This document shows, piece after piece, positions 46,546-58,966 of a stretch of 64,000 nt of DNA. The position numbers were made by a program, and so were the translations under genes. The notes beneath the pieces are model-generated. The model worked only from the letters and a program-made list of their open reading frames with translations, had not been told where the DNA came from and searched no databases. The stretch comes from Massospora cicadina (lineage: Eukaryota; Entomophthoromycota; Entomophthoromycetes; Entomophthorales; Entomophthoraceae): positions 62,001 to 126,000 of the forward strand of contig JAKSZP010006613.1 in NCBI GenBank assembly GCA_022478985.1, in the 5' to 3' direction. Each line of letters starts with the position of its first letter. Positions within the stretch are counted from its first letter, which is position 1.

Positions 46546-47460
46546 CTTGACTAAAATTGAATGAGACCCTCATCCATAGAAACAAGGAATGTTTTTACAT
46601 AGGGAGTAAAACAGCCCCAAAAGGTCCACTTCTTCTGCACATACCATTTGTTTGCCATAACTCGGGAGATTAGGGGTGCGTCCAGAGCTAAGTCCACTTT
46701 CAAAACCATGGGATGGGCAATGGATAAGACTTGGGTAGGAGTGATGACAGTGATCAGATCCTCCTCATCTGAGTCTACAGGGAAATGTGTGGGGTCATTA
46801 CATAAGAAGTCTAGAAGAACATTCAACGCTCATTTCACAAAATCATATTTTGAGTTAAAGCTGCACAAATCCCAGAAGGTTCAGGCCTGCAGATGTGCAA
46901 ACTTCTGTGGTTTGCAGAAGTAAAAGAGGGCTTAATGATCCGTTCACACGGTTAATTCATGCTGAGCACCCTGCAAAAGATACCGCCAGTGGGTCAAGGC
47001 CCACGCCACAGCTACCAGCTCCATATTTTATTTGGGCAAGGACTGTTCTGTAGTAGAGAACTTGCAGGAAAAGTAGGTACTGGGTGTGCCAACACCACAT
47101 GCTCCTGAAGCAATACAGCCCCACCTGTAACAGATGAAGCATTGCATGCTACGACATAGGTTTGGAGTGTTCAGCATGTTTTAGAATGAGGGTGAAAAAT
47201 ACACCTCTTTAGTAAACTCAAATGTCTGCTGGCACTCATGAGTCCAACGAAAGTGGAAATTCTTAATTGTGAGTAGATGAAGTGAGGCGGCTAACTGGAA
47301 TAGGGCATGGGAAACTTCTTTAAGAAAATTATAGTGCTCAGGAAGTTTCTCTGTTGCTTTTGGGTTGTTGGAGTTGGCCAACACGGATGGCGTCCAAAAG
47401 ATGGGGGAATAGCATACCCATCTTTAAGACAAGATTGCCCAAGAAGGTGACTTCCTTACA
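46546..47460 (-). pseudogene. F4 RNase H and connection remnant
   Basis: Pieces include FHFRWTHECQQTFEFTKEVY (47181-47384), typical of the RT-RNase H junction (W...CQ.AF..LK), and weak RNase H sequence around 46960-47140. Frameshifts are many. Confidence 0.65.
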
Positions 47461-48060
47461 ATAAAACTTTCTATTTTGAAGGCTTGACGTACAGGTCCGC
47501 CAGGTATAAGGCCGCCACTACCGCTTCCAAGTCCTTTGCATGTTGAACAGGAGTAGGGGAGTGTACCAAGATATCGTCAATATAAGCAATTTCGCAGGTG
47601 AACTGGAGATCACCAAGAAAATCATTGATCATCCTCTGAAAAGTGGCTGGTGCATTCTTTAGCCCAAAAGCATCACTTGAAATTGAAAGATGCCGTTTTT
47701 GTTCAGATAGAGGTAAGCAAATTCTGACCTTCCATCACTAAAATCTGATTTAAGGCCTTAAAGAGATCTAGTTTGAAAAACACATGCGATTTAGCAATTG
47801 CTAAGCCAATTGTCTGCTCCAATGGCAATGTGTAGGGGTCACGGACTGTGACGCTATTTAGGTGACCATAGTACATGCAGGGATGAAGGGAACATCAGCC
47901 TTCTTGGCAAAAATGATGGGAGAGACAACTGGTGAGTTTTCTTTATGAAGCCAACCCTTTCTAAAGCATGTCATCCAACCATGCGTTAAGGGCAACCTCC
48001 TCCTCCGCTGTATTTGGGTATAATGGGAAATCTATGTTAACTACCTGTACCATTGTCCAA
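47461..48060 (-). pseudogene. F4 reverse transcriptase remnant
   Basis: The minus strand around 47560-47680 reads FGLKNAPATFQRMINDFLGD, then LQFTCEIAYIDDILVHSPTP, the catalytic box with both aspartates. Upstream palm pieces are in other frames (to about 48000). Confidence 0.82.
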
Positions 48061-48183
48061 AACCTTAAGTCAAATTTCATATGAGGGGGAGGCGATCAGC
48101 CTTAGTAGAAATAAAAATACTTCGATACCCCATCAATTTAGCGAGAAAATCTAGCAAAAGACAATGGGGAAACAAGGGTTTAA

Positions 48184-48483
48184 TCAGACTACATCCACAA
48201 GGTCAGTGATGGTATCCACTATTGGAATCTCGCCCTTTACCTGATTGTTGGTACAAGATATCATTTTTGTCTCCAAGTGGATTATCAAATGCTGCTGACG
48301 CCACCAACCTACCATTATAATCACTGGGAATACAAGGTTGGGAAGCAGAGAAGCAGTCAAAAAAGCTAAACTGATGTATAGAAAAAGGCTTGGGGCATCT
48401 TTTTTATAGGATGGCTGAGAGGCCAAAGAGGCAACCATCACCTTAGGACCCACATCCAGGTCAATATCGAGCTGGTTGGCCAA
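48184..48483 (-). pseudogene. F4 protease remnant
   Basis: An open frame of 99 codons; ASLLPNLVFPVIIMVGWWRQ followed by QHLIIHLETKMIS resembles the end of a gypsy protease (ILGMxWLxxHNPxIDW). The active-site part is not visible. Confidence 0.5.
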
Positions 48484-48976
48484 CTATAGGCTCATAGATT
48501 TTCCGCTCTACAGTATTAACCAAAGCCTCCAAAACACCTGGTGTCAAATGATACTAATTTTCATTCATTTATAAAGTAGGAGGAACTCTAGTAATTAGCC
48601 ATATATGGTCGAGTCTGTAGATAAGGAATAGAAATGCAACTAGATTGGGGAAAGACACAAAGTTTGCAACAGGGGCAGATGCTCTATAAATCAGAGTTCC
48701 AGAATATACTAACACAGGCGCAGGGACCATGATGACTTTTGGAATCAAAATGAATACTGTATCACAGCGAGGATTTAAAACCAATGCACCTTGGCTGCTC
48801 TTAGCATGAAAATCTCATTTTGAGGGTGGGCTGAGTAAATTTTGGATATCTTGGGTAGTGCAGCCATAGTAAAACTGTGTCACAGTCTTACTCATCTGAT
48901 AGAAGGTAACCACTGCTGCGCCCAACTCATCAAAGAGGGCGGAAATTGGTGAAATAATGGACGGTTGATTATGTCA

Positions 48977-50310
48977 TGGAGACAGTAAGACAAATTTAGA
49001 TCATCCTGACAGTTTAAATGCTGAAACACCCAAAAGACAAGCCCAAATGCCAAAGCACTGCTGCTTGAGTGACTTTTATGAGAATTAGAAAATTTTCACC
49101 AACAAATGACCATGGGCCATAGTTGTGAATATAATCATACTAACAACCAAGCAAACATGGCCCCAGGGACCGTGGGGTAATAAAAAATTGGGTCAACAAG
49201 GTGGTTTAAATTTCATAGTAAGACTAAATTTGGAAAACAAAAGTTTGTTGAATATGTAAAATAAAGAATTGACTGTCAATTTCCTCATTGTGCTACAACT
49301 GATTAAATTGATGATTGATTTTTATAATAGCTTAGAAAGCTCAGGACTAACGCCCTCAAGATTTGACCTAAACCAGCGAACTTTGATTGAGGGGGAATGA
49401 AATGGACTTAATTAAAATTGACATCATAAAAGTCAGCACTGGGCTGAGTTGCTACCAATTTGGCCTTGGACACCCGAATTGTGGCTTTACCATTTTTTGA
49501 TGGTTAGTTCAATGGGATTTCTGCCTGACAGGCAATTGGAACCTCTCAGGGCCATCCACACATAAGGGCAGTCCTAAGAGGTCAGAAACAGGCTCAAGAT
49601 ATCCAACCTGCCCACATCTGGTCACTTAGGCGTCCGTTGGACAAGTGATATTTATTGAATAATGATCCTGATATGAAAGGGGAGGGATCTAAGTTGGAGG
49701 CGACTTTAACTTTGACCTGACTCCAACATCAAGTTTTGTCAAGGATCTGACGTAATACACATTTGACTTAAAGGGTACAAGCCGTTGGGCTTTGTATCTA
49801 AAGTCTTGGAGGCAGATTTAAAATTGACAACAACGTTTTCCAATGACCTAATGCCATTTGTGAGCTTTGATGGGTATTCGTTACTGGACACATTCTTTTT
49901 GGAAGTATCACGCTAATGGGCTTTGCTCCTAATGTTTTTTGAAGCTGGGCTATAACTGACAACCTCATTTTCCGAGTGGCTTGATGCCATTGATAATTGT
50001 GGCTGAAGATCCAACCCTTGATACTACACAATCTGAACTTGCACGCCTTCTTGGTCTTGTTGTTGTGAGTTTTAGGTTTTTGGCTACTTCAGCACAAATT
50101 TCCTAAATTCGCTGTACTAATTTTACAGAAGAAATTGTGGGGACAGGCGGTGGAATCTTCAGAGGGATGTATGTTACCCAACGTTTATCTACCACATGGG
50201 CGAGATCACCCTGCGTGATGAGAGGGAAATCTTCCCTCTTAGGACCTTTTTTAGTAGGGAATGGAAAAACCGCCCAGTCTAAGCAGAGTGGATATTCCCC
50301 AGACTTAACT
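48977..50310 (-). repeat. F4 5' LTR
   Basis: See the F4 3' LTR. The edge at 50310 is approximate. Confidence 0.82.
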
Positions 50311-50323
50311 TAGTCTTAATGCT

Positions 50324-50443
50324 GCGGCACCATATCAGAATATTTTACTTATCGTCTTTTTGTATGGCACATCAAAAATAAAGATGCGTGGAGGACCCCA
50401 CTCTGGTTGGCCGCCACTAGTACAATAAAAAAGAAGAAAAGGA
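50324..50443 (+). mobile_element. R4: R-family retroposon next to F4
   Basis: A 120-bp insert with TAATGCT on both sides (50317-50323 and 50444-50450). It contains the R2-like 3' UTR (CATATCAGAATATTTTACTT, TTGTATGGCACAT), then AAAATAAAGATGCGTGG, the tail and an A/G-rich end. It is 5'-truncated relative to R2. Confidence 0.72.
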
Positions 50444-50848
50444 TAATGCTTTAGTAGACACTGGGGTAAGTGAGAACTGCTCACAATTTGAGTTGACACA
50501 CTTAAGGACCCACCTCTTAAATTGCTAAAGATGTTAAACTAGTTGAATCTACCAAATTTCGCTGCCTATCAAAGTGGGGAGGACAGCAAAAGTAAACTGG
50601 GGTACAACTGTTTGAAAAGAGCTTCTTCAAACTTTGTCTTCTACCCTATCATGTAGTCTTGAATATGTGATGATGACACATTTTTGCACATAAACTAATA
50701 CACTAAGTAAAGAAGTCACAATGGCCACTTCAAATTATTATTCACTAGTGCTGATTTACACTCCAGGATTATACATTAATTGGTTTTGGTTTAATTTCAG
50801 GAGAAGCCACAGCAATAACCTTACCTAAGGAAAAGTTTAATTTACTAT

Positions 50849-51640
50849 GTGTTTGGAACATACAAGCTCCCCAAAATAGATGTTTTTACCCCATTCACAT
50901 CCTGTTTCCCTTTTAAGGCAGAATCTGACTTAATTTCGGGTTGCCCATTTTACTTCTTGAACCAAAGATCGAAAAAATTGCTAAAGTACACTAATGCCAT
51001 TTTGTCTTCTGCATCCATAAAACCCTCTAAACATTCTTTGGTCTCCTATTCCCTGCCGGTGCTAAAACTAACTATGAGCTCCATCCTTGCATGAAATTCT
51101 GTAAGATAAATGTGTTAACAGAATCTGACCCTTACCCAATTCCACTCTTTGAAAGCATCTTGCTAGTAAACTCTGTGAAAACCTAGTTTCCCAATTTAGA
51201 CATGGTAGAGGCGGTTTTACAAGTATCAGATAATTCTGATCACCCGGTGTTTAAAGAATCTAAATGCCACAAGAGACTCTATTAGTATCAGGTGATGCCC
51301 TTTGCCTGAAAAAGCCCTTCAGTATTTTAACGGTTAATAGCTTATGTGTCTAATGATCACAAGGTCGCTGCTGTACTGCCAACCTGGATAATGTATTGAT
51401 GTTTTTGAAGTCTAAAGAGAAGCAAATCAAGGATGTAAGATACAGGGATCATACATCGATGAATCCCCCTTGGGTTGGGACCATCTAGTACTAAAAAAAA
51501 AAAAAAAAAAAAGATACAGGGACCACCTAGTACTAAAAAAAGGATGTAAGATACATCATAAAAGCCCGCTATGATTAGGGACTCAAGCTTAAAGCCTCAA
51601 ACTGTGAGTTTTGCAAGTCATCAGTGGCATTTTTAGAGAA
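50849..51640 (+). pseudogene. F7 reverse transcriptase, interrupted by R5
   Basis: Plus-strand frames in order: SGCPFYFLNQRSKKLLKYTN and SASIKPSKHSLVSYSLPVLK (fingers, 50930-51070), DPYPIPLFESIL (about 51129), YQVMPFA, then NLDNVLMFLKSKEKQIKDVR (catalytic YLDD box altered to NLDN, about 51381-51440). After R5, GLKLKASNCEFCKSSVAFLE continues (about 51574-51633). Removing R5 and one copy of its duplication restores the frame. The style fits a chromovirus RT. Confidence 0.85.
51445..51541 (+). mobile_element. R5: R-family retroposon inside F7 RT
   Basis: A 97-bp insert with a perfect 14-bp duplication (GGATGTAAGATACA at 51431-51444 and 51542-51555). It holds GATGAATCCCCCTTGGG, TTGGGACCATCTAGTACT and a run of about 20 A, then a second, shorter unit GATACAGGGACCACCTAG-TACT with seven A. 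The second unit looks like a duplicated tail with an internal deletion. Confidence 0.88.
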
Positions 51641-51829
51641 AAAAGATGTGTAAAGAGTATTGACGATATTTTCTAAAAAGTACAACCATCAAAGGATTTA
51701 AAGATAAAACTGACAAATAAGAGTTCAATTTTTGTATTGGAACGTTAACTTTCTAAGCAAATTTTTTAATGACTTTCATTAATTGCTTTATCTCATACTT
51801 GCTCAAATTGAAACAGTACCTTTTTGTTG

Positions 51830-52310
51830 GGGTTCAGAAGTAAAAAAGCCTTTCAAGAATTAATTAAAACTATATTGAAGCACAAGTTTTGTCGCCTGCA
51901 CACCCAAAGAAGTTTTCAAATTTGAAACCAATGCCTTTAATATACAATCAGCGCTGTTCTTATTTAATAGGGGGACGGCATAGTTTATTCCATAAATTAT
52001 TTGAGTTTAAAGATGCATTCCGAGGAGAACAATTAATCATATATATGACAAGAAGTTGTTGACAATAGTGGCGTCATTTCAAGAGTGGCAACAACACCTT
52101 TTGTATGCTTGTTGCCCATCATAATCTGTACTGATCATAAAAAACTAGATCTCTACTGTAAGCCTCAGCGTATTAACTAGTTAAGCTCGCTGACAACTGG
52201 TTTATATCATTTTATTTGGTTTGTGTACCACCCGCTAAAAAATTCCTTGCTATCTATCCTTTTGATATGAGACTATGGAATAGTATATACCAACCAGGAG
52301 ATAGAAAGCT
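51830..52310 (+). pseudogene. F7 RNase H remnant
   Basis: Pieces: KAFQELIKTILKHK (about 51845-51890), then KKLLTIVASFQEWQQHLLYA (about 52050-52110) and SVLIIKN, matching the (Y)DKELLAIV..F..WR..LEG and TDHKNL region of chromovirus RNase H, with the TDH triad decayed. Stops are frequent. Confidence 0.75.
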
Positions 52311-52589
52311 TCAAAACTGCCATCATGTTGCCTCCCAATTTTTTTGCATTACTGAGAGGTGGTGTCAGAAATCAATGAAAAAGTAAAAGCTTGCTAAAGG
52401 AGAAACTAGTCACAGTTCATGCTTTGGGAAGAACTAACCAATTGAAACTCAGCAGAGTTTAAAGATTTTAGTTATGAGATATTAAATTACTATTGAGGGA
52501 ATTTAATTGGTGCCATACAATAGTTTTAAAATGGAAGGTTTTATGGCCTGTCATAATCAGCTGTTAGATGCACAATCTGAAATCACAAA

Positions 52590-52600
52590 AAACTTAGACC
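52590..52600. repeat. LINE-C left target-site duplication
   Basis: AAACTTAGACC, identical to 57832-57842. Confidence 0.82.
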
Positions 52601-52807
52601 CTTTTTTTCTTTCTTGTAACAATCACTTTAGTTACTATGATTCTATTCAAACAGCAAATTTGGATAATCACACACAGGAGAGATGTGCGACTTTAATAAT
52701 AAAAATAATACAACATGGGCGAGTGTTGCAGCGAGTGGTGCGCTTAACGGTGCAACTAAGGGCAAGAAACGCCTTGAGGGGGACCAGGAACCCAATCCGC
52801 AAAGAAA

Positions 52808-53146
52808 TTGCAAACTCAGACACTGTCTGGATTTATGGTATTAACTGTAAAACATGCGCAATATGTGTACATTCAGTTCAACCAACCCTTGTCAAAGGTG
52901 GAGCACAGGATCAGACTCTTCCTTGGGGATGAGTCACCGACCCTGTGGGAAAAAACATGTGAGGCACATCCCTCACTTTTCCCTCATGCGGTGTATGTAG
53001 CCACCAACAACATGGGCCATGGCTAGATCGATATTAGTTCTGAAACAGCCAATGAAGCTGATGCCACAGCAAAAGTCCGTGTGGAAATTGCCCTCCCTGA
53101 GAGCAAAAAAATTGTGTGCACTGCGCGCACCAATAGTAAAAAGTGA
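52808..53146 (+). pseudogene. LINE-C ORF1, N-terminal part
   Basis: The frame has HAQYVYIQFNQPLSKVEHRI and LFLGDESPTLWEKTCEAHPS, matching LINE-B 21815-21900. A TAG at 53024-53026 interrupts it. It ends at TGA 53144-53146, the same homologous position as in LINE-B (17 codons after the shared LPE in both). Confidence 0.75.
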
Positions 53147-54104
53147 AAACTTTGTTCATCTCTTTTGACTCACTCCCCACCAACCTTCCTCACAAGGTAA
53201 TTGAGGAGGAGCTCTGCAAAGGTCTCGTGGCCTATGGAGAAATTCAGCAACTCAAATTACAGCAATTTGACCTGATGCCCAACCTGTGAACAGGCAAAGC
53301 TATTGCCTTAATCAACCCCTTCCCAGAAGTGGAAGAGGACTTATCCAGAATTCCCCGCACAGCAGAATTTCACTTTGCAGATGGGGGCCAGTCAGCCGCA
53401 TTCCAAGTTACACCAGAACGCGCACCACCCATTTGCAACCACTGTGGCTCACTGGGCCACAAGGAACATGCATGCCTTGTGAAAGAGGGCTTAATGGAAA
53501 ATGATTATTGTGAGGAAGCAATGGATAAAGATAATAAAAACTTCGCCAAAATGACTAACGGTCACCACCCATTCCACTGGGGTGAAGATGGACTATACTC
53601 CATCGTGGACCCAGTTACATGCAAAGAACGTAAAGTGGCACAAAAAGCCTGCAAGCGAGCAGTGGCAAAAGTGGTGGCACACGCGGAGTCCACCATTTAC
53701 CCCGGACAAATTTGGGAGGATATTTTGGATATTCACCAAGCCAACTAATCAGAACAATATGGCCAGTTCAAAATTTTTACAGTAACCTGACTGATTCACA
53801 AAGTGACATCAGTCATGCACATACTGAGGAACAATGCAACCGCAATTTAAGCGAAAATGCAGTGCACAATTCACCAAAGTCAAACCTCAAAAATATAGAA
53901 TCCAATCAAGAATCCGCATCAAATCAACATGAGACCTGTGCAGGAAAGGTTGATGCAAATGCAAAAAACTGCAATTCCCGTGAATCATTGGGTCAGATCA
54001 AGGGAACCAACAATGGCAGTGAAAGAGTTGGAGTACAGACGCGGAGCATGGCCAAAATGAGCCGGGGTTGGATAGGGCCAGAGGGCCCTCCCAACTGCTC
54101 CTGA
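53143..54104 (+). pseudogene. LINE-C ORF1, main part with zinc knuckle
   Basis: It continues in the -1 frame at GTG 53143 (overlap GTGA): LFISFDSLPTNLPHKVIEEE aligns with LINE-B. The zinc knuckle CNHCGSLGHKEHAC is at about 53436-53477. A TGA at 53287-53289 (LINE-B has TGC) and a frame change near 53740 break it; the polar C-terminal tail ends at TGA 54102-54104. Confidence 0.82.
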
Positions 54105-54122
54105 GGCGCCACGGGCACCTCA

Positions 54123-57100
54123 GTGTCAATAGGCATGCTAGACATCACGGGAGCCAGAGATCATACATCTCAATCCAAAAAGCTGGAATTCCTGCAAAAA
54201 CCTCTTGTAGACATCTTGGCCATCCAAGAAACCCACTGTCTACAAGGGGAAGAAGGATCCTGGTCAACCAGGGTCGCACCATCACAATCAGTATGGACGT
54301 CTCACTGTGGGGTGATCATCCGAAACAACAAAAAATTTAAAATTACAAATTCGTCATCACACTTACATGGTCAAGTCCTGGTAGAAACAATCACATTCCA
54401 AGAGGAAATAATTTTGATAGCATGTGTCTATGCACCGTGCACTGCAACCAAGAGAAAACAATTTTTGAAAACATTCCTACTCTCACCCTCCCACCAGATA
54501 CCATTATGTTAGGCGAATTCAACTGCTAGGATAACCCTGATACAGATTGATGGCCTAATCCCAGAAGAAACCCACCTGAACACATTGAATTCTGCACAAT
54601 GAAGGCATCTCTTGGTTTACAGGATGCTCTTCCCCCCAGTTCACCACTCCTTCCCCACATGACGCAGCCCAACATACGCGAGAGAGCACCCATATGGATG
54701 AGTTGCATTGACCACATCCTCATCCCTCAATCCCACCACTCAGAATCTTTAAATTTACAACAAAAAAGATCAATTTTTCTTACCATCGATTAGTTACAGT
54801 GCAGTTAGCACCAACCTAATCCCACACACAGGTGTCACCTTGGAGAAAGCTTCACTCAGAAAATATAAAATTGCCTGAGATATCTGACTGGGTCAAAAAC
54901 AAGGCTACGAACCCAGAATTCAAAGCCCCATTCACTTCAGATCCCATCAGAACATGAGAAAATTTCAAAAAGGATTTAATCAACAAAACCTGACATATTT
55001 CATCACTTAATTACACCGCGGACATGGCCACAATCAAGCGTACCTTGGCGGAACTAGACCACCTGGAGATAAATACTCCAAGGTCTGGCTATAGCCCCAA
55101 CTGGCGACGCAAATGGGCAGAAATATCTGCCTGACTTAACAATCTCATCTTTGAACATCAACACAAAATCAAAGTATTGAACAAAGGTAAGTTCATAAAG
55201 GAAGGCAAAACCTGTTTGACATACTTTTTCCACCAAATCCACTCCCACAGAAACCAGCCTGCATGTACACAGGTCCACAAGACCAACGGCACTGTGGCAA
55301 CCAACCCTGAGGAGGTCAAGGCGGAAGCACCATTATTTTCTAAATTATATCACGAAACGCCAACAGATTCACAAAAAATTAAAGAATTTATAAAAACTGC
55401 CAAGTTACAAAGTACACCACCAAATTACAATATACTATCCCTTCTTACACGGGAGGAGCTTTGGGAGACAATTCGTGGTGCACCACGTAGGAAATGCCCA
55501 GGGCCTGATGGGATATCCTACGAATTTTACAAAAATATTCTCAACAAATCGCCCCCCTCCTATTGGCGTCTATGAACCAGAGCTTGTTGGAAACACGCCT
55601 ATTACCAGGAGGCCATGAATTTACGTTATAACTTTGTATAAAAAGGGTGACAAGTAGGACCTGGACAACTGGCGCCCAATTTCACTTTCCAACACTGACA
55701 CAAAATTCTAACAAAATATTTAGCAGCTAGATTAGGCGCAATTGCATTTGACGTCCTATCACCCAACCAGTTTGGCTTTATACCAGGACGTTCAATCTGG
55801 AACAACATTCACCCTGTTGCAAACATTTGCCAATCCAAAGCAACTGGTGCCCTGGTCTTCTTGGATCAGGAAAAGGCGTATGACCGTGTTAGCTGGCCAT
55901 ACCTAAAAGAATGTCTACATGCCTTCAAACTCCCACCAAGATTCATAAACTGGGCGATGCTCCTCACAGAATCTGCAACCATGGCTGTATGCAGCCCTGG
56001 CTTCTTAACTAACAGGATCACACCGCACAGAGGGCTCAAACAAGGGGACCCCCTCAGCCCACTGCTATATAATTTCAGCTTTGACCCACTCCTCTGAGTA
56101 ACTGACTCACGTCTTAAGGGGATAACCGCACAAGGACAACCAACAGTCAAGACACTGGACTTTGCAGATGACTGCGTAGCAGGTATAGCAAACAATGAAG
56201 ATGCCTGATAGCTGGAATGCACTCTAGAGGAATACTCCAAGGCGAGCAATGCAGCGCTCAACAAAAGAAAGACAGAAATCATCCTCTTAGGCAAATACCA
56301 AACAACTGGACCACAACATCAGAACCTCATACCAACACACGAAGAAAAAACCCAATAATTTTACCCTTTTCAACACCTCCCACCACCACTCCTGTCCGAT
56401 TACTTGGAATTTGGCTAGAATCAGGGGGATATGCTAACAAGACAATGGAAAGTAACCTGTTACAACGGGTATCCAAACGCGTCGCCTCCCTCACGGGAAG
56501 AACCCCAGGATTAACAGGGCGAGTTACAGTTGCTAACTCGCTCATCCTCCCAATACTATGGTACCCAGGCCACGCGATCGCCTTCTCACCTACCTTTATA
56601 ACTTCAATCCGTGCGCTTATCCAGGGCTGGCTGTGGCCCAGCTCTCACCCTCCTATACGGATGGAAACGCTATTTGGCCCACGCTCAAGCAGAGGCATGG
56701 GACTAATAGATCTTGAGAGCCACGCAAATTACATCCTAGGCACCTGGATAAAGGAAGTCCTTGCTCCAGACCTCCCACAACAACATTGGTCCATAGCAGC
56801 AAGGACTAACTTTGTACAGGCGCTCAAATTAGCCAACCCACATAGTCCACCCAGACTAATTTCATACTTGCCAAGCACCCTACTGCAACAGGTCCTCATG
56901 GAACCTCCCCTCATTTAAAACATATCCTCTGAACTATCCGCCGTATGGGATGGACCATAGAGAACATGGGTACTATACAGGGAAGGGGACGACCCAGCCC
57001 CCAATTCAAATTAAGAAACCCAGAAAACCACCCCCAGAGAGATATGCTCGCAACAACCCCAAACATAGCTAGGATAGAATACCTAGATATGTTGGACATT

Positions 57101-57672
57101 CCCTATGATTTAACCACACAGAAGGCAGTGTGGAAAATGACTCACCACCCACTCCTACAGCCAAGGATAAGAGAAAACGCCTGGCGTTGTCTGAGAAGGA
57201 CCTATAGGATGGCGGACCGCTTCAACTCCATCTACAAAACACGTGCAGTATGTGGAGGGGAGGGATCCCTACATCACCGCCTAGAAACATGCCCTCCAAC
57301 CAAAGCTATAATGGCAGGAAGTCGCACGCCTGCTTAAGATCCAAAATGAACAGGAATTCTCGATAAAAAGAGCATCTTCGCGCTCCAGATTGAGTCACCA
57401 ATCCCATCTACCCTCCGCTCCCTAATAATACCCATTGAAATATGGACAGTCCACACAATTGCATTAGATGCGTTCAAGGGCATGGTCCCAACAATTCATG
57501 GGGTTATTAACAGATTCCATGTCCACTTACTGGAGCAATTCCAAGCCTGGCTCTATAGATATATGAGACCAAGGCAAAAAGCGCTCATAGAATCATGGTT
57601 CCCACTCTGGTTCCTTCACACAGACCCTTTCCTTCACACCTGCTCCATAGCAGGGGAAACCCCCTCAGAGTA
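54123..57672 (+). pseudogene. LINE-C ORF2: endonuclease, reverse transcriptase, CCHC domain
   Basis: The endonuclease begins near 54123 (GMLDITGARDHTSQSKKLEF; VDILAIQETHC at about 54210-54242) and includes IMLGEFNC near 54505. RT: KCPGPDGISYEFYKNIL, FLDQEKAYDRVSWPYL, GLKQGDPLSPLLYNFSF and FADDC (about 56160). The thumb is the open frame 56217-56918 (LLGIWLESGGYANKTMESNL). In the C-terminal finger (about 57241-57292: RAVCGGEGSLHHRLETC) the first Cys is replaced by Arg. Several stops and frame changes occur, so it is not functional. Confidence 0.9.
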
Positions 57673-57831
57673 GCGCACCAACCCCCCCATACCTGGCAGT
57701 CCAGCTGGCAACATGGGGTAACTTGAATACCATGGGAATCCCAATTTTATATTTTTAGTTATTTCCTTAGTTTTACATATATTTGGTAATGTCTATCCCC
57801 AGGTTGACTTACCTTGGTTAAATAAAATAAT

Positions 57832-57842
57832 AAACTTAGACC
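57832..57842. repeat. LINE-C right target-site duplication
   Basis: Identical to 52590-52600. Confidence 0.82.
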
Positions 57843-58940
57843 TTATCATAAGTTCTACTCATGTCCTGGGTAGTTACATAGGCAAGAAATTTGTTAACCA
57901 GTATCTGAATTTCAAATGCGCCAATCTTCAACGCAATAATTTAGTATAGAAAATAATGCCCCTATAAAGATCCAGAAATATATGAACGGCCAATAGTTTA
58001 ATTCTTTCTCCTCACTTCCCTAGACTAGAAAAACAAATTAAATCATGGGTTTAATGATTAATTATTTAAAGCATGTTAAATTTGATTTTAGAATTATCCA
58101 AACCACTTATAAAGGAATGGCAGCATTGTTCATGGAGGAGGCCTTTTCACGTCAATAATCCTGAAGAAATAGTATCTGATTGTGGACCATCTTATAATTT
58201 GAGTTCAAGGATATTCTGTTATCAAACCTACAAATTAAGCCTTTCAGATCCTCTAACTACCATCAACAATATGGTAGAAAGATAGAAAAGTAAATTATAT
58301 GCTTAAAAAACCTCCGTTGCCATTTGTCAAGTCATCATTCAGAATGGAGGGCTAAAATGGTATAGACCAGTACTAATACAGCAACTTAGTTCATAATTCA
58401 ATTAAATATAACTTTATTTCCAACTATGAGTCTCATACAGATCTCTTTTACACATCAGTAGGAGGGCAGAATCCATCCGCAAATGAGATTGTCAATAATG
58501 CCAAAAAGGATTCACAACTTCTTAAGAAATATCTGGATAGTGAAGTGAATAAGCAAAACAAAATCTTACATTAAGATCCAAGACAAATCTGGGTTAAAGG
58601 TTGATGGCTATGTATTAATCCACACCCAGAATCATCATACAAAGGCATCACAAAACAATTTTTGGCCTGTGTGTCGGACATTCTCCTTCAAAACTTAAGA
58701 AAAAGCATGTTGGAAGTATTAGGGCTACCAAATCTACTATTATGATTGGCCCATCTCCTGGCCAATCATCAAATAATATTGTGGTCAACAATGATATAAG
58801 TAAAAATGATGAAAAGACCTTGGCGGATTCTCAGTGGAATTCTAACCATCGGAAAAATATGATTTATCACAAAAATCAGCTTAAAAAGGTAGATACTAAC
58901 AATAGGATTACTCTTACTTCTTAGCTGAATTTGAGGAGTT
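57843..58940 (+). pseudogene. F7 integrase remnant
   Basis: The plus strand continues F7 after LINE-C. It has a YHKFYSCPG-like zinc-binding piece (57846-57880), TTYKGMAALFMEEAFSRQ (about 58100-58158), then NPEEIVSDCGPSYN (second catalytic Asp) and LSLSDPLTTINNMVER with the catalytic Glu (58157-58285). Further on RQIWVKG and KQFLACVSDILLQNLRKS (about 58585-58710) resemble the C-terminal domain. Frames are broken. Confidence 0.75.
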
Positions 58941-58966
58941 TAATATTGCACAGATCTGAACCTCCG

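Larger units (their letters stand above)
43831..50310 (-). mobile_element. F4: Ty3/gypsy LTR element with about 1.3-kb LTRs
   Basis: Direct repeats at about 43831-45155 and 48977-50310 bracket minus-strand protease, RT, RNase H and integrase remnants (45.3-48.6 kb). The LTRs begin TG on the plus strand; the outer right end is uncertain by about 20 bp. LTR copies are clearly diverged with many small indels. I found no primer-binding site like that of F1-F3 next to the 5' LTR, and little room for gag (48.6-48.98 kb), so F4 may be a deleted copy. Confidence 0.82.
52601..57831 (+). mobile_element. LINE-C: full-span non-LTR retrotransposon of a second subfamily
   Basis: 5.2 kb between 11-bp duplications, inserted in F7 between RNase H and integrase. 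The start CTTTTTTTCTTTCTTG resembles those of LINE-B and D. Gene order is the same as LINE-B (two-part ORF1, zinc knuckle, AP endonuclease, RT, CCHC), but similarity is mostly at protein level, so it is a different subfamily. The 3' end is CCTTGGTTAAATAAAATAAT. All ORFs carry breaks. Confidence 0.92.

Noticed and set aside
51493..51512. Run of about 20 A as a microsatellite
   Set aside because: It is the poly(A) of the R5 insertion, as shown by its flanking duplication.
52507..52932. 141-codon plus-strand open frame at the start of LINE-C
   Set aside because: It begins in F7 DNA and crosses the LINE-C insertion point (52601), and it is in a different frame from the ORF1 part that matches LINE-B, so it is accidental.
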